Positions 1 through 9,259 of a stretch of DNA of 64,000 nucleotides are shown here, piece by piece. Location: assembly GCA_903857865.1 (NCBI GenBank), contig CAIOGO010000015.1:62001-126000 (forward strand), read 5' to 3'. Position 1 is the first letter of the stretch. Each line of letters starts with the position of its first letter. Position numbers and translations under genes: made by a program. The DNA is from an uncultured bacterium (GTDB taxonomy: Bacteria > Bipolaricaulota > Bipolaricaulia > UBA7950 > UBA9294). Under the pieces are notes generated by a model. The model was not told where the DNA came from. It saw nothing but the letters and a program-made list of their open reading frames with translations, and did not search any database.

Positions 1-395
1 TCGCCCGTGTGGGACGCGAGGAGAACGAACACCATGTCTCGCGTCGGCTCTTCGAGGACCTTCAATAGGGCGTTGGACGCCTCGGGGGTCAAGTCCTCGG
101 CAAACGGGATGAGACACGCCTTGCGGCTCGCTTGGACGGCGGAGAACTGCGCCATGCGGAGCACCTCGCGGACCTGGTCGATGCCGATCTTCTCCTTGCC
201 GCCCGCGGGAAGGAGCTCCATCACATCGGGGTGGACGCCGCGCAAGGCGAGGGCGTGGTCTTGCGGCCGGCCACCGAGAAGCGGCGCGACAAGGCGCCGT
301 CCGAGCGTCAGGCGATCGGCCCGCGGTGGGACGAGGAAGATCGTCGCCGCGGCAGGCACTGTGGAAGCTGAGGCGGCTGTAGCCAACACTGTCAT
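1..395 (-). CDS. holB: DNA polymerase III delta' subunit, C-terminus cut by window edge
   Basis: Open from an ATG at 395 to the left edge (131 codons, no stop), so the C-terminal part is missing. Residues about 68-120 match the clamp-loader AAA+ core of HolB/DnaX: a VDQVRE-type segment read here as IDQVREVLR (72-80), then an NALLKVLEEP motif (108-117) followed by a hydrophobic sensor-1 strand. The N-terminus lacks a P-loop, as expected for delta', which does not hydrolyse ATP. The subunit opens and loads the sliding clamp at the replication fork. It is the last visible gene of an AOR-mobB-holB series, 7 nt after the mobB stop. The reading is by motif only. Confidence 0.85.
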   Translation of the reverse strand, partial: MTVLATAASASTVPAAATIFLVPPRADRLTLGRRLVAPLLGGRPQDHALALRGVHPDVMELLPAGGKEKIGIDQVREVLRMAQFSAVQASRKACLIPFAEDLTPEASNALLKVLEEPTRDMVFVLLASHTG

Positions 396-402
396 TGTCC
401 GC

Positions 403-942
403 TCAGGGTAGCACAGCCTCCTCGGAGGCGCAATCGTCGTCAGTGCCTGCGATCACCGCTTCGACGAAGTCGACGATCCGCTCGAAGTCGTGCGCGCCGA
501 AGCGGCGCACGCCGTCAGGCAGGGCGACGCGGTCGTCGGTCACGACGGCAAGGACGTCGATCTCCCCCGCCAGCGGCTCGCGGTGAAGGTCCCGCCCGCG
601 GCGGAACACCTCGATCTTCGGCCACGGGCCGCGCTTGTAGCCTTCGATGACGATGAGATCGCAGCCAACGAATAAGACGTCGAACTCGCTCTCAAGGTCG
701 TCCGTCTCGCCCTGCTCGAAATAGAGGGCCGAGGTGGTCTCTCCGCGAAGCAGCGTTCGCACCGCCCCGGCCGCCTGGTGCTCGGCGCTGTCGGTGCCCG
801 GCGCGTCGACCTCATCGAGGTCGGGCGCGTGTTTGACCGTGCCGACGCGGTAGCCGCGTTCGGTCAGCCGCTTTGTGATCTCGACCACGATGCGCGTCTT
901 CCCGCTCTCGTGGTGTCCGATGAATGCGACGGCCGGGATCAC
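403..942 (-). CDS. mobB: Molybdopterin-guanine dinucleotide biosynthesis protein B (GTPase)
   Basis: A 179-aa cytoplasmic P-loop protein. The N-terminus carries the GxxxSGKT motif (GHHESGKT, about residues 8-15), followed by a VGTVKHAP segment and the IVIEGYKRG motif typical of MobB. It assists attachment of GMP to molybdopterin or tungstopterin. I chose the GTG at 942 because it overlaps the preceding AOR stop (GTGA), implying translational coupling; an ATG at 972 would overlap AOR by 34 nt. Position straight after a pterin-dependent AOR fits a cofactor role. Confidence 0.85.
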   Translation of the reverse strand: MIPAVAFIGHHESGKTRIVVEITKRLTERGYRVGTVKHAPDLDEVDAPGTDSAEHQAAGAVRTLLRGETTSALYFEQGETDDLESEFDVLFVGCDLIVIEGYKRGPWPKIEVFRRGRDLHREPLAGEIDVLAVVTDDRVALPDGVRRFGAHDFERIVDFVEAVIAGTDDDCASEEAVLP

Positions 943-2789
943 GCCGCCCTCCGGCGGATCCGGCCCGCGCAATCGTCGAGGCCGAGCGCGCGCAACGTCT
1001 TGTCCGTCGGGCCGAAGCGGTCGTAACCGCGGGCCTTGTAGTAAGCGGAGATCGCCTGCTTCATCTCCTTCGCCGGAATCGGGTGCTCGGCACTCGCGCC
1101 ACGCGGCAAGGGCTCGGCGAATCGCGCCGGGAGCCCGTCAACGTCGCGCGTGTGCCCGGCCCGCGCGCTCAAGACCCGCAACAGGGCGTAGGCTCGTGCC
1201 CCCACGCGCAGCATCTCGGTCGCGTCTAGCGCGAGTCCCGTTGCGGCCTCGAGGAGGGAGCGAATGGCGGGGAAGTTGTAGTCCGAACCGACTTCGCGCG
1301 TCGTGAAATAGCAGAGGACGAGCGAGTTCGTGAACGAACGCAAGTTCTCGAAGATGACCGAAGGTTCGATCTTGTCGAGCAGCGTGAAGCGGCTGTAGGT
1401 CTTCGTCACGCCGAGTTCGGGGCAGGGGCTCTCGCGTTCGAGCATCGTGTCATGCACGCCCTCTGTGTGGTTGGCTCCCCGGGGAGTTGTGGCGTAGGAG
1501 AGGCCCATCCCCTGCTTGCCGCGCGGCTCGTGCATCGGCAGTTCGACGCCCTTGATTGTCATTGCGAAGTCAGCACCGATCTCGCGCGAGAAGAGTTCCA
1601 GGCCGTCGGCGAGGCGATCGCCGATTCCCTCGCGGCGGGCGATCGCGTGGACGACCGAGACGACGGCGTGCGGATCTCCCCAGGCGATCTCCTCGCGGAT
1701 GAGTCCCTTCTCGCTCGCCTCCATCAGGAAAGCGACGGCTACGCCGGCCGAGATGGTGTCGAGACCGTAGTCGTTGCAGAGCTGGTTGGCGAGCGCGATG
1801 GAAGCGAGGTCCGCGTTGCGGCAAAGGGACCCGAACGCGGCCAGCGTCTCGTACTCCGGGCCGCCGAACTCCGGCAGGACGTCCGTCCCGTCGAACGACG
1901 TCTTCACCACGCGCTTGCAGCGGATCGGGCATCCGGCGCACGTGTCGCGGCCGACGAGGATCGTGTCGTGCATGCGCTCGCCGCCGATCGCCTCGGCCTG
2001 GTCGAAGGTGCCCTCGCGGAAGTTGTCCGTGGGGAGGATGCCCTGCTCGGAGAACCATGGGACGCCGGTTCCTGTTCCGTACTCTCCGAACCCTTGCGTG
2101 CGCTCGTCGAGGTATGTCTTGACGTAGTCGGCGCGCTCGCGCGCGAATCGCTCCGCGTCGTGGAGCGACTTGTCGACGTGGCCGCGGACGACAATCGCCT
2201 TGAGGAGCTTCGAGCCCATGACGGCGCCGAGTCCCGGACGCCCAGCCGAGCGGTTGCGGTCGTTGACGATGCACGCCTGGGAGACAAGGCGTTCGCCGGC
2301 CGGCCCGATCGAGCTCACGCGCGCGCCGGGATGGCGGGTCTTCAGCGCCTCCTCCGTTTCGCCCGTGCCCATGCCCCACAGGTTGGAGGCAGGTTGGATT
2401 TCGGCCTTCCCGTCCAGGAGCGTGAGGACGACGGGCGTCTCCGCGTGGCCGCGGACGAGAATCCCGTCGTACCCCGAGCGGCCGAGTTCGTGCCCGAAGT
2501 GGCCGCCGGCGTAGGAGTCAGCGACGGCGCCCGTCTTCGGCGACACGGCGAGGACGGCGTGGCGTCCTCCGCCGACGATGCCGGTTCCCTGGAACGGGCC
2601 GGTGGCGAAGACGAGGACGTTTTCCGGGCCGAATGGGTCGACACGCTCGGGCAGCTGTTCAAGGAGAATGCGCGCCGCAATCCCCTTGCCGCCGACGAGG
2701 CGCTCGCGCCACGCTTCAGGAATCGGATACTCGCCCACCTTGCCGGACGACAAATCGACGTCGAGGTACTTCCGGGTGCTACCCGTCAT
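939..2789 (-). CDS. aor: Tungsten-containing aldehyde:ferredoxin oxidoreductase
   Basis: A 616-aa protein of full family length. AOR proteins oxidise aldehydes to acids with bis-tungstopterin and pass electrons to ferredoxin. The N-terminal domain has the pterin-binding segments GGKGIAARIL (about 33) and SPKTGAVADSYAGGHFG (83-99). The 4Fe-4S ligands CAGCPIRC fall at 284-291, with a probable fourth Cys in the LVLC segment near the C-terminal third. Start ATG 2789 has a strong GGAGGAGG ribosome site. mobB and holB follow in the same direction. The substrate is not deducible; a second, divergent AOR lies at 22043-24016. Confidence 0.93.
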   Translation of the reverse strand: MTGSTRKYLDVDLSSGKVGEYPIPEAWRERLVGGKGIAARILLEQLPERVDPFGPENVLVFATGPFQGTGIVGGGRHAVLAVSPKTGAVADSYAGGHFGHELGRSGYDGILVRGHAETPVVLTLLDGKAEIQPASNLWGMGTGETEEALKTRHPGARVSSIGPAGERLVSQACIVNDRNRSAGRPGLGAVMGSKLLKAIVVRGHVDKSLHDAERFARERADYVKTYLDERTQGFGEYGTGTGVPWFSEQGILPTDNFREGTFDQAEAIGGERMHDTILVGRDTCAGCPIRCKRVVKTSFDGTDVLPEFGGPEYETLAAFGSLCRNADLASIALANQLCNDYGLDTISAGVAVAFLMEASEKGLIREEIAWGDPHAVVSVVHAIARREGIGDRLADGLELFSREIGADFAMTIKGVELPMHEPRGKQGMGLSYATTPRGANHTEGVHDTMLERESPCPELGVTKTYSRFTLLDKIEPSVIFENLRSFTNSLVLCYFTTREVGSDYNFPAIRSLLEAATGLALDATEMLRVGARAYALLRVLSARAGHTRDVDGLPARFAEPLPRGASAEHPIPAKEMKQAISAYYKARGYDRFGPTDKTLRALGLDDCAGRIRRRAA

Positions 2790-2813
2790 CGCCTCCTCCT
2801 CCCAGAGCCATCG

Positions 2814-2842
2814 ATTCTACTCTGCTGCCTGGCGCGTGTCCG
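2814..2842 (-). promoter_or_regulatory. Predicted promoter for the AOR-mobB-holB operon
   Basis: On the minus strand a TAGAAT -10 box (2814-2819) is 17 nt from a CGGACA -35 box (2837-2842, 4 of 6 matches). Transcription would begin about 18 nt before the AOR start at 2789. Confidence 0.45.
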
Positions 2843-2935
2843 ATCGGCTGCGCTAGGCAGGCGCCTCGTCCGGCGGGGAGCGCCTGGCGGCGCCCGTCCG
2901 AGCGGGTGCGGCAGGCAGCGCCCGTCGGGCAGCCG

Positions 2936-2964
2936 TTGCAGCCCTCCATCGAGGGTCGGATAAT
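2936..2964 (+). promoter_or_regulatory. Predicted promoter for acyl-CoA synthetase operon
   Basis: TTGCAG (2936-2941), a 17-nt spacer and GATAAT (2959-2964). A transcript starting near 2971 would leave about 30 nt before the ATG at 3003, which supports that start over the GTG at 2979. Confidence 0.5.
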
Positions 2965-3002
2965 GCTACCAGTTCCCTGTGGATCTAGACGACGAGGTGA
3001 AG

Positions 3003-4631
3003 ATGAGAACGCTGTCCACCGTGCTTCGCGACACGACGAGGAAGTTTCCCCAGCGGCCGGCTATCCTCGGCCCGAGCGGCCGGTCACTCACCTACGCCGA
3101 GCTCGATCGGGAGGCGAGCCGCCTCGCGCGCGGTCTCCTCGACCTCGGCGTTGGCAAGGGAGACAAGGTCGGCCTGTGGATGCCCAACAACCCCGAGTGG
3201 GTGATCGCCTACTTTGCCATCGCCCGCGTCGGCGCCGTCGTCGTTCCGATGAACACGCGCTACAAGACCCACGAGGTCGAGTACATCCTCGGGAACTCCG
3301 AGGCGACGACCCTGTTCGCCGTCGACTCGTTCGTCGGCATCGACTACCCCACGATGATCGACGAGATCCGCCCGAAGCTCCCGAACCTGAAGCACGTCGT
3401 CATCGTCGGGAACGCAGGAAAGAACACGCACCGCTGGGACGACGTCGTTGCTTGCGGGACGAAGCTCCTTTCCGATGGCAAGCTCGAGGCGCGCGAGAAG
3501 ACGTGCAGGCCGGAGGACAACGTCTTCATCCTCTACACGTCGGGCACGACAGGAAACCCGAAGGGCGCGATGCTGTCGCACCACAACATCGGCCACAACG
3601 GGGAACAGGTCACGGAGGTCCTGCACGCGAACGAGAAGGACGTGTTCCTGCTCGCCGTGCCGTTCTTCCACTGCTTCGGCTGCGTCATGGGCATCGCCGG
3701 AGCAATCACGTGGGGCGCGTCGATCGTCCCGATGGCCGTGTTCAAGCCGAGCGAGGCGCTCGAACTCGTCGAGCGATTCGGCGTCACTGTTCTATACGGC
3801 GTGCCGACGATGTTCGTGCTCGAGCTGGAAGAGGTCCGCAAGGGCAAGTCCGATGGCTCGAAGTACAAGATCTCGACCCTGCGCACCGGGATCATGGCCG
3901 GCGCGCCGTGCCCGGTCGAAGTCATGCGTGGCACGATGAACGAGATGCACTGCAACGTCTCGATTGCGTATGGACTCACCGAGGCGTCGCCCGTCATCAC
4001 CATGACGCGGTTCGACGACTCGATCGAGCGCCGCGTCGAGACCGTCGGCCGCGCGCTCGAGGGGATCGAAGTCAAGATCGCCGACGACGACTGGAAGTCC
4101 GTCGGGACCGGCGAAACCGGCGAGCTCGCCTGCCGCGGCTACAACGTCATGATGGGCTACTACAAGATGCCCGACAAGACGGCCGAGTGCATCGACAAGG
4201 AAGGCTGGCTCTACTCCGGCGACCTCGCGACGATGGACGCTGAGGGCTACGTGCGCATCGTCGGGCGCAAGAAGGACATGCTGATCACCGGCGGGTTCAA
4301 CGTCTACCCGGCCGAGATCGAGGAGTACCTGTTCACCCACCCGAAGGTGCTGAACGTGTCCGTGATCGGCGTGCCCGACCTGGTGATGGGCGAAGTGGCC
4401 GCCGTCTACGTGATCCAGCGCGAGGGTGCGAAGATCGAGCCGCAGGAGATCGTCGACTACTGCGCGAAAGAGATCGCGAACTTCAAAGTCCCGCGCTACG
4501 TCGTCGTGGTGAAGGAACTACCGATGACGCAGTCGGGCAAGATCCAGAAGTTCCGCCTGCGGGAGATGGCCCAGGCCGCGTTCGACAAGGGTGAGATGCA
4601 GAAACTCTCGCCCACCGGCGGCAAGAAGTGA
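3003..4631 (+). CDS. AMP-forming acyl-CoA synthetase / fatty-acid CoA ligase
   Basis: A 542-aa ANL-superfamily enzyme that adenylates a carboxylic acid and transfers it to CoA. The A3 loop reads YTSGTTGNPKGAML (about 177-190); later motifs are AYGLTEASP, the YSGDLATMD hinge region and GRKKDMLITGGFNVYPAEIE. The catalytic Lys sits near the C-terminus in TQSGKIQKF. I prefer ATG 3003, with a GAGGTGA ribosome site, over GTG 2979. The stop overlaps the next gene by GTGA. Specificity (medium or long chain, or aromatic) cannot be read from the sequence. Confidence 0.93.
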   Translation: MRTLSTVLRDTTRKFPQRPAILGPSGRSLTYAELDREASRLARGLLDLGVGKGDKVGLWMPNNPEWVIAYFAIARVGAVVVPMNTRYKTHEVEYILGNSEATTLFAVDSFVGIDYPTMIDEIRPKLPNLKHVVIVGNAGKNTHRWDDVVACGTKLLSDGKLEAREKTCRPEDNVFILYTSGTTGNPKGAMLSHHNIGHNGEQVTEVLHANEKDVFLLAVPFFHCFGCVMGIAGAITWGASIVPMAVFKPSEALELVERFGVTVLYGVPTMFVLELEEVRKGKSDGSKYKISTLRTGIMAGAPCPVEVMRGTMNEMHCNVSIAYGLTEASPVITMTRFDDSIERRVETVGRALEGIEVKIADDDWKSVGTGETGELACRGYNVMMGYYKMPDKTAECIDKEGWLYSGDLATMDAEGYVRIVGRKKDMLITGGFNVYPAEIEEYLFTHPKVLNVSVIGVPDLVMGEVAAVYVIQREGAKIEPQEIVDYCAKEIANFKVPRYVVVVKELPMTQSGKIQKFRLREMAQAAFDKGEMQKLSPTGGKK

Positions 4632-5908
4632 TCGGTCGCTCGCCGAGTGTGACGGGCATCACCATCGATTCCGACGAGGTCGTGCGTCTGGCGTGTGACC
4701 TGATCGCGATCGAGAGCCATAGTCAAGCGCCCGGACGCGAAGCCGCCATCGGCCGCTTCCTCGTCGACTGGTTCCATGCGCGCGGCATCGAAGCGGAGCT
4801 CGTGCCCGCAATCGGCGATCGCGCCAACGTCATCGCGTGGCATAGCCACCCTAGCTTGGACACCCGAGCCGCTGGACGTACCCTCCTATTAAACGGGCAT
4901 ATGGACACGGTTCCGGCGGGCGCGATGGTGGATGCCTTCACGCCTCGGATCGAGAACGGCGTCTTGTGGGGGCGCGGAGCGTGCGATATGAAAGCGGCGG
5001 TAGCCGCTATGTGTGGTGTCCTCGCTGCGGTGGCTAGAAGTGCGACTGGGGTTGAGTCGCGCCATGGCACCGCAGCTTCTAGGTCCGCTGGTTCCCAGCT
5101 AGGTGCAGGACGCGTCCTGCTGTTCGCGGGGACGGTGGATGAAGAGACGGGATCGCTCGGGGTGAAGCGGCTGGTTGAGTCCGGCTTGAAGGCCGACTAC
5201 GCCGTCGTCGGCGAGCCAACGAACTTGCGCGCGGCCATTGCGCATAAGGGGGCGTGCTTCATCCGCATCGTCCTCACCGGCCGCGGCGCGCACGGCAGTT
5301 GCCCCGAGAGAGGCGTGAGCGCCGCATCGTACGGCGCGCGGATCGTGACCGCGCTCGAGGACGAGCTGCGCCCGCGGCTCGCGAAGCGCGTCTATCCGCT
5401 TCTTGGTACCTCAACCGTCAGCGTCGGCCGGATCTCAGGCGGCACCGAACCCAACATCGTCGCCGAGCGCTGCGAGATCGACGTCGATCGGCGCACTCTT
5501 CCGGGCGAAGCCGACTCAGTCGGCCGCGACACCGTCGGCGAGGTGCAGGACGTCGTCGCTGCGATCTGCGATGGCGTCGAAGGACTGAGCTACGCGGTCT
5601 ACGAGACCGAACGCACATCGACCGTGCCGCACGTTGCGCTCGGGACCGCGCCCGATTCCCCGCTTGTTCTGGCCGTGGCGGCGGCGTGTCGGGAGGCAAG
5701 CCTCCCCGCCGATCCCGTCGGCGTCACCTACTGGACCGACGGCGCGCACCTCGCCGCGAACGGGATCGCGACCCTCATCCTCGGCCCCGGAGACATCGCC
5801 GACGCCCACGGCCCCAACGATCACGTCAGGGTTGACGACATCATCAAAGCCGCTGACGTGTACTGTCACCTGTGCGCGGACCTCCTGGGACGCTATCGGG
5901 AACCCTAG
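4628..5908 (+). CDS. M20-family metallopeptidase / deacylase (ArgE/DapE/CPG2 type)
   Basis: A 426-aa zinc hydrolase starting at a GTG that overlaps the upstream stop (GTGA). The M20 metal ligands are visible: LLLNGHMDTVP (His, then catalytic Asp), GRGACDMKAA (Asp), DEETGS (general base Glu and ligand Glu), VGEPT, and a C-terminal GDIADAHGPNDHV with the last His. The middle region matches the dimerisation domain of the family. Such proteins remove acyl or peptidyl groups from amino acids. Coupling to an acyl-CoA synthetase suggests release and activation of an acyl group, which is inference. Confidence 0.88.
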   Translation: MIGRSPSVTGITIDSDEVVRLACDLIAIESHSQAPGREAAIGRFLVDWFHARGIEAELVPAIGDRANVIAWHSHPSLDTRAAGRTLLLNGHMDTVPAGAMVDAFTPRIENGVLWGRGACDMKAAVAAMCGVLAAVARSATGVESRHGTAASRSAGSQLGAGRVLLFAGTVDEETGSLGVKRLVESGLKADYAVVGEPTNLRAAIAHKGACFIRIVLTGRGAHGSCPERGVSAASYGARIVTALEDELRPRLAKRVYPLLGTSTVSVGRISGGTEPNIVAERCEIDVDRRTLPGEADSVGRDTVGEVQDVVAAICDGVEGLSYAVYETERTSTVPHVALGTAPDSPLVLAVAAACREASLPADPVGVTYWTDGAHLAANGIATLILGPGDIADAHGPNDHVRVDDIIKAADVYCHLCADLLGRYREP

Positions 5909-6026
5909 AACGTAGCCATTGCGGTGACTCGCAGGGGTGCGCGGCCCGCCCATGTTGCTTGTGATGGCAACCTCGCGGCTGTAGGATGGGACTAAGCAGG
6001 ACTAAGGAAAGGAGGGGCAGAAACAC

Positions 6027-6878
6027 ATGGCCCCAGTGCAGGAGAGAGAGCTGGACAAGTCCCTCCGAGATCTGTCGATCTACGGATTTAAACCCTCGGC
6101 CGCCTCATCCATCCCTCTCTACTATCAGCTCTACCTCGTGTTGCAGCGTGCGATTCGGGACGGCCAAGTGGAGCGTGGCGAGAGGTTCCCCTCAGAAGAG
6201 GCGATCGCCGAGCACTTTCGCGTGAGTCGACCGACTGCGAATCGGGCAGTCCAGGAACTCATTGGCCGCGGGTGGTTGGTCAGGAAGCGTGGGCTGGGAA
6301 CCTTCGTCCAAGAGGCGGAGATTGCGGAGTTGAGTCTGCTGAACAGGACCTTGAGTTTCGCGGATGAGATTGGCGCTCTAGACGACCATCGAACGCGGTT
6401 CGCCTATCGGGGACTCGCCAAGGCGACAAAAGAGGACGCAGCCGCCCTGCACGTTGAGGTGGGAGCAAACGTCGTGTACTTCCGCCGCGTCCATGCAGTT
6501 GGAGAGCGCATCATCATGGTATGCGACTCGCGGTTGCCCGCCGCTCGGTTCCCCGGTCTTGAGTCGGCGAAGTTCGTCGAAGGAAGCCTCTTCAAGACCC
6601 TGGATGCATCCTACGGTTGCCCGGTGCGTTTGGCTCGGCGGAGCGTCGAAGCGGCCGAAGTGCTCGATGCGGAAGTGGCTGAACTTCTCGAGGTTCCCCA
6701 GTTTGCCCCGGTCCTTCTCATGATGGGAGTCGCGTTTGACGCAGAGATGCGCCCGGTGGAGCGCATGAGCGCCCACGTCAAGGAGGGCGTCGTCTTCCGA
6801 AACGTGATTGAGTCATCGCATGAGGATCCTTCATGCGGCGGGCGCGCGGTTGCGGGGGGGCCTCAATCCGGTCCCTAG
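6027..6878 (+). CDS. GntR/HutC-family regulator with UTRA sensor domain (copy 1)
   Basis: A 283-aa protein. An N-terminal winged helix (about residues 28-98: PLYYQLYLVLQRAI, FPSEEAIAEHFRVSRPTANRAVQEL, then a GLGTF wing) is followed by a UTRA ligand domain (about 110-260). HutC-type regulators bind sugar phosphates or related metabolites. Start ATG 6027 has an AAAGGAGGGG site. It faces the last gene of the catabolic arm, and the CTAG at 6875-6878 supplies TAG stops to both genes. It is a clear paralogue of the regulator at 19580-20428, especially in the DNA-binding domain. Confidence 0.9.
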   Translation: MAPVQERELDKSLRDLSIYGFKPSAASSIPLYYQLYLVLQRAIRDGQVERGERFPSEEAIAEHFRVSRPTANRAVQELIGRGWLVRKRGLGTFVQEAEIAELSLLNRTLSFADEIGALDDHRTRFAYRGLAKATKEDAAALHVEVGANVVYFRRVHAVGERIIMVCDSRLPAARFPGLESAKFVEGSLFKTLDASYGCPVRLARRSVEAAEVLDAEVAELLEVPQFAPVLLMMGVAFDAEMRPVERMSAHVKEGVVFRNVIESSHEDPSCGGRAVAGGPQSGP

Positions 6879-7426
6879 ACGAAGGCCGGACGCCCCTCTT
6901 GGTCTACAACTCGCTTCGGGAAGCCCTGTGCCTCGATGTCTCCATAGTTGTGGCCGGCGTGGGCCGGGTAGACGCAGAACGAGACGAGCCGCTCCCGGCC
7001 AGTGTTGATCGAACGGTGCGCCCAATGGGGAGGAACGTACACAAGTCGGCCGCGCATCATGAACTCCCACGCGCAGTCCCCTTGGGCGGTCTTCATCAAC
7101 ATGTATCCCTGGCCATGCAGTGCGAGGTACGCCTCCGCGGTGTCGGGCACGCTGTGGTAGTGACCTTTGGTCATGAAGTATTCCCTGCCCACCGTTCCAG
7201 GTTCCAAGATGCTCACGCAGAAGAGCAACTGGCCTGGGACTTCGGGGACCGCCTTCTCATAGACGCGGTAGTGGACGGGGTCGCCCGCGGCGACGAGTCG
7301 CTCGAGCGCGTCCGCGTCCTTGTAGTGCCCGCGCATGTCGGATGCGTGACGGACGACGACTCGGTCCGGGTTCTCCATCGTGCCTTCGATGAGATCGAGT
7401 TGGGTTGCGAATGGGGTCATGACCAT
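6875..7426 (-). CDS. Cupin-type glucose-6-phosphate isomerase
   Basis: A 183-aa protein resembling archaeal-type cupin phosphoglucose isomerase (cPGI), which interconverts aldose and ketose phosphates using a bound metal. Visible motifs are TKGHYHSVPDTAEAY (two His and a Glu of the metal site) and VPPHWAHRSINTG (a further His). I start at ATG 7426, preceded by GAAAGGACG; upstream in-frame codons lack a ribosome site. It ends the minus-arm catabolic operon and its TAG stop overlaps that of the facing GntR gene. Confidence 0.82.
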   Translation of the reverse strand: MVMTPFATQLDLIEGTMENPDRVVVRHASDMRGHYKDADALERLVAAGDPVHYRVYEKAVPEVPGQLLFCVSILEPGTVGREYFMTKGHYHSVPDTAEAYLALHGQGYMLMKTAQGDCAWEFMMRGRLVYVPPHWAHRSINTGRERLVSFCVYPAHAGHNYGDIEAQGFPKRVVDQEGRPAFV

Positions 7427-7443
7427 AGGAACGTCCTTTCGTA

Positions 7444-8397
7444 TCACCCGCGCGCCTCGCGCGCTGTGTCGGACAGAGCGTCGAACCGGGGGCCTTCGGT
7501 GGGGATATCGATGTGGAAGACCTCGCTGATGACACGCGTCCAACCGTGGAGGAAGTAAACCCACCCGTCCTCAAGGCAAAGCCTGCGAGTTGCCTGCTGG
7601 CGTCGAGCCTGGTCGAGGAAGAGGAGGGCGCCCCGATAGTTGAAGTCCCAGGCGAACGCCTCCGCGGGGAACGAGGCGGCGTCGGTCAAGGGCGATCCGG
7701 GGCGGTCCTTGCCGAGTCCCGTGGCGTTGACGATCAGGGAGCCCGGCGCCATGCGTGCAAGCAGACGGTCGTTGTCCTCGGGGAGAGGGGCAAGTTCGTA
7801 CTCGATTCGGACCGCCGCGCGGAATGCTGCGTGAACCGCGCGCATCTCGTCGAGGCGACCTTGGCTTCGATTGGATACGACGATGCGTGCCGGCGAGGGT
7901 CGCCCTAGGACGGCGCGCTCGAGAAGGTTCACGGTGAGGGCGAGAGAGGAGCCACCTGCCCCGAGAAGGAGGACTTCCCCGGAGCCTTCACGCCAGGTCC
8001 TGTCGGGGAAGAACGCGTCCAAGGCGAGGCCGCTCGTCAGCGGGTCGAGGGCCTCTCCGACGAGGTGTTCGCCGCGCTTCGAGATGCAGCTCACCTCATG
8101 GAGCTGCGTGGCGTAGCCGCCGAGCTCATCGAAAAGGTCGTGGCTTGCCTGAAGGAGGTCCAGCTTGTGGGTGGTGACGAGCGCGCCCATGGACAGAGGA
8201 TCGCGACGGATGTGGTCCACGATGCTGCGGTAGGCTTCGCGCTCGTCGTGTAATGCGAAGTCCACGCCGACGATCTGGGCTTGAAGTCCGAGGAGCTCGG
8301 CCCAGCGGGGGAAAACACGCATGATGGACGAATGGGCGGTCGTCACCCCAATGAAGTAGATCGTGGGGACGTCTCGTTCCTCCGAGCGGTACGCCAT
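7444..8397 (-). CDS. Shikimate dehydrogenase-like NAD(P)-binding protein
   Basis: A 317-aa protein with AroE-like architecture: an N-terminal substrate domain containing GALVTTHKLDLL (the Lys aligns with the catalytic Lys of AroE), then a Rossmann fold with LLLGAGGSSLAL (about 143-154) and NRSQGRLDEM. It is longer than typical AroE (about 270 aa) and lies in a sugar catabolic operon, so it probably acts on a different hydroxy/keto substrate rather than shikimate. It follows the aldo-keto reductase by about 25 nt. Confidence 0.72.
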   Translation of the reverse strand: MAYRSEERDVPTIYFIGVTTAHSSIMRVFPRWAELLGLQAQIVGVDFALHDEREAYRSIVDHIRRDPLSMGALVTTHKLDLLQASHDLFDELGGYATQLHEVSCISKRGEHLVGEALDPLTSGLALDAFFPDRTWREGSGEVLLLGAGGSSLALTVNLLERAVLGRPSPARIVVSNRSQGRLDEMRAVHAAFRAAVRIEYELAPLPEDNDRLLARMAPGSLIVNATGLGKDRPGSPLTDAASFPAEAFAWDFNYRGALLFLDQARRQQATRRLCLEDGWVYFLHGWTRVISEVFHIDIPTEGPRFDALSDTAREARG

Positions 8398-8422
8398 GGG
8401 CGCGATCTCCCTTCAGGTGGGC

Positions 8423-9238
8423 CTACGTATCCCACTTGGGGCCGAAGTCGGGCTCGATCATTCGCTCGCCCCGCGCGAGCCCGTGGATCGTCTTCATTTC
8501 CTCGTCTGTGAGCGAAAAGTCGAAGATGTCGAAGTTCTTCGCGCAGTGCTCGCGGCTCGACGCTTTGGGAATTGCCCCCACCCCGGGTCGCTGGACGAAC
8601 CAACGGAGGGCGACCTGCGCCGCGGTCTTCCCGTACGCGGCACCGATTCCGGCGAGTGCGGCGTCATCGTGCACCTTGCCGATTCCAAGGGGCGCGTACG
8701 CCATGACGAACGCGTCGTGCTTGCGGGCGGCCGCGATGACCTTATCCTGGGCTAGGTAAGGATGGTACTCAACCTGGTTGCAGAGGATCGGAGCAGCCTT
8801 GGCAGCGCGTTCGAAAAGCACTGCGGGGAAGTTGCTCACGCCGAGGGCGCGCACGCGGCCTGCGTCGACTTCCTCCTGCATGGCTGCGAGGGTGACCTCA
8901 ATCTTGAACTTGGGATTCGGCCAGTGGATGAGCCACAGATCGACGTAGTCCGTTTGGAGTGCCTTAAGGCTCGCGTCGAGACTCTTCCGCAAGCCGGCGG
9001 GCGACATGTCGTCCATCCAGGCTTTCGTGGTGATGAACAGCTCCCGGCGGGCGATCCTAGCCGCGGCAATCCCCTGCGCCACGGCCGTTTCGTTGTCGTA
9101 GATTTCCGCAGTGTCGAGGTGGCGGAAACCGACGTGGAGCGCGTTCTCCACGGCTTTCGCGCACTCCTCACCCTTCATGCGAAACGTCCCGAATCCAAGC
9201 GCGGGCACCGAGAAGCCATGCGACTTCACAAAGATCAT
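8423..9238 (-). CDS. Aldo/keto reductase
   Basis: A 271-aa single TIM-barrel AKR. The catalytic tetrad is visible: Asp and Tyr in LDTAEIYDNE, Lys in TTKAWM and His in LWLIHWPN. The C-terminus has the IPKASSREH nucleotide-binding segment. These enzymes reduce sugar or keto carbonyls with NAD(P)H. The gene lies between the transaldolase and the shikimate-dehydrogenase-like gene of the minus arm, so reduction of an aldehyde from aldol cleavage is a reasonable guess. Confidence 0.9.
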   Translation of the reverse strand: MIFVKSHGFSVPALGFGTFRMKGEECAKAVENALHVGFRHLDTAEIYDNETAVAQGIAAARIARRELFITTKAWMDDMSPAGLRKSLDASLKALQTDYVDLWLIHWPNPKFKIEVTLAAMQEEVDAGRVRALGVSNFPAVLFERAAKAAPILCNQVEYHPYLAQDKVIAAARKHDAFVMAYAPLGIGKVHDDAALAGIGAAYGKTAAQVALRWFVQRPGVGAIPKASSREHCAKNFDIFDFSLTDEEMKTIHGLARGERMIEPDFGPKWDT

Positions 9239-9259
9239 GGGTCTCCTTTCCCAACCATC

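Noticed and set aside
403-972. ATG 972 as the mobB start
   Set aside because: It would overlap the AOR gene by 34 nt and adds residues unlike MobB; GTG 942 is coupled to the AOR stop.
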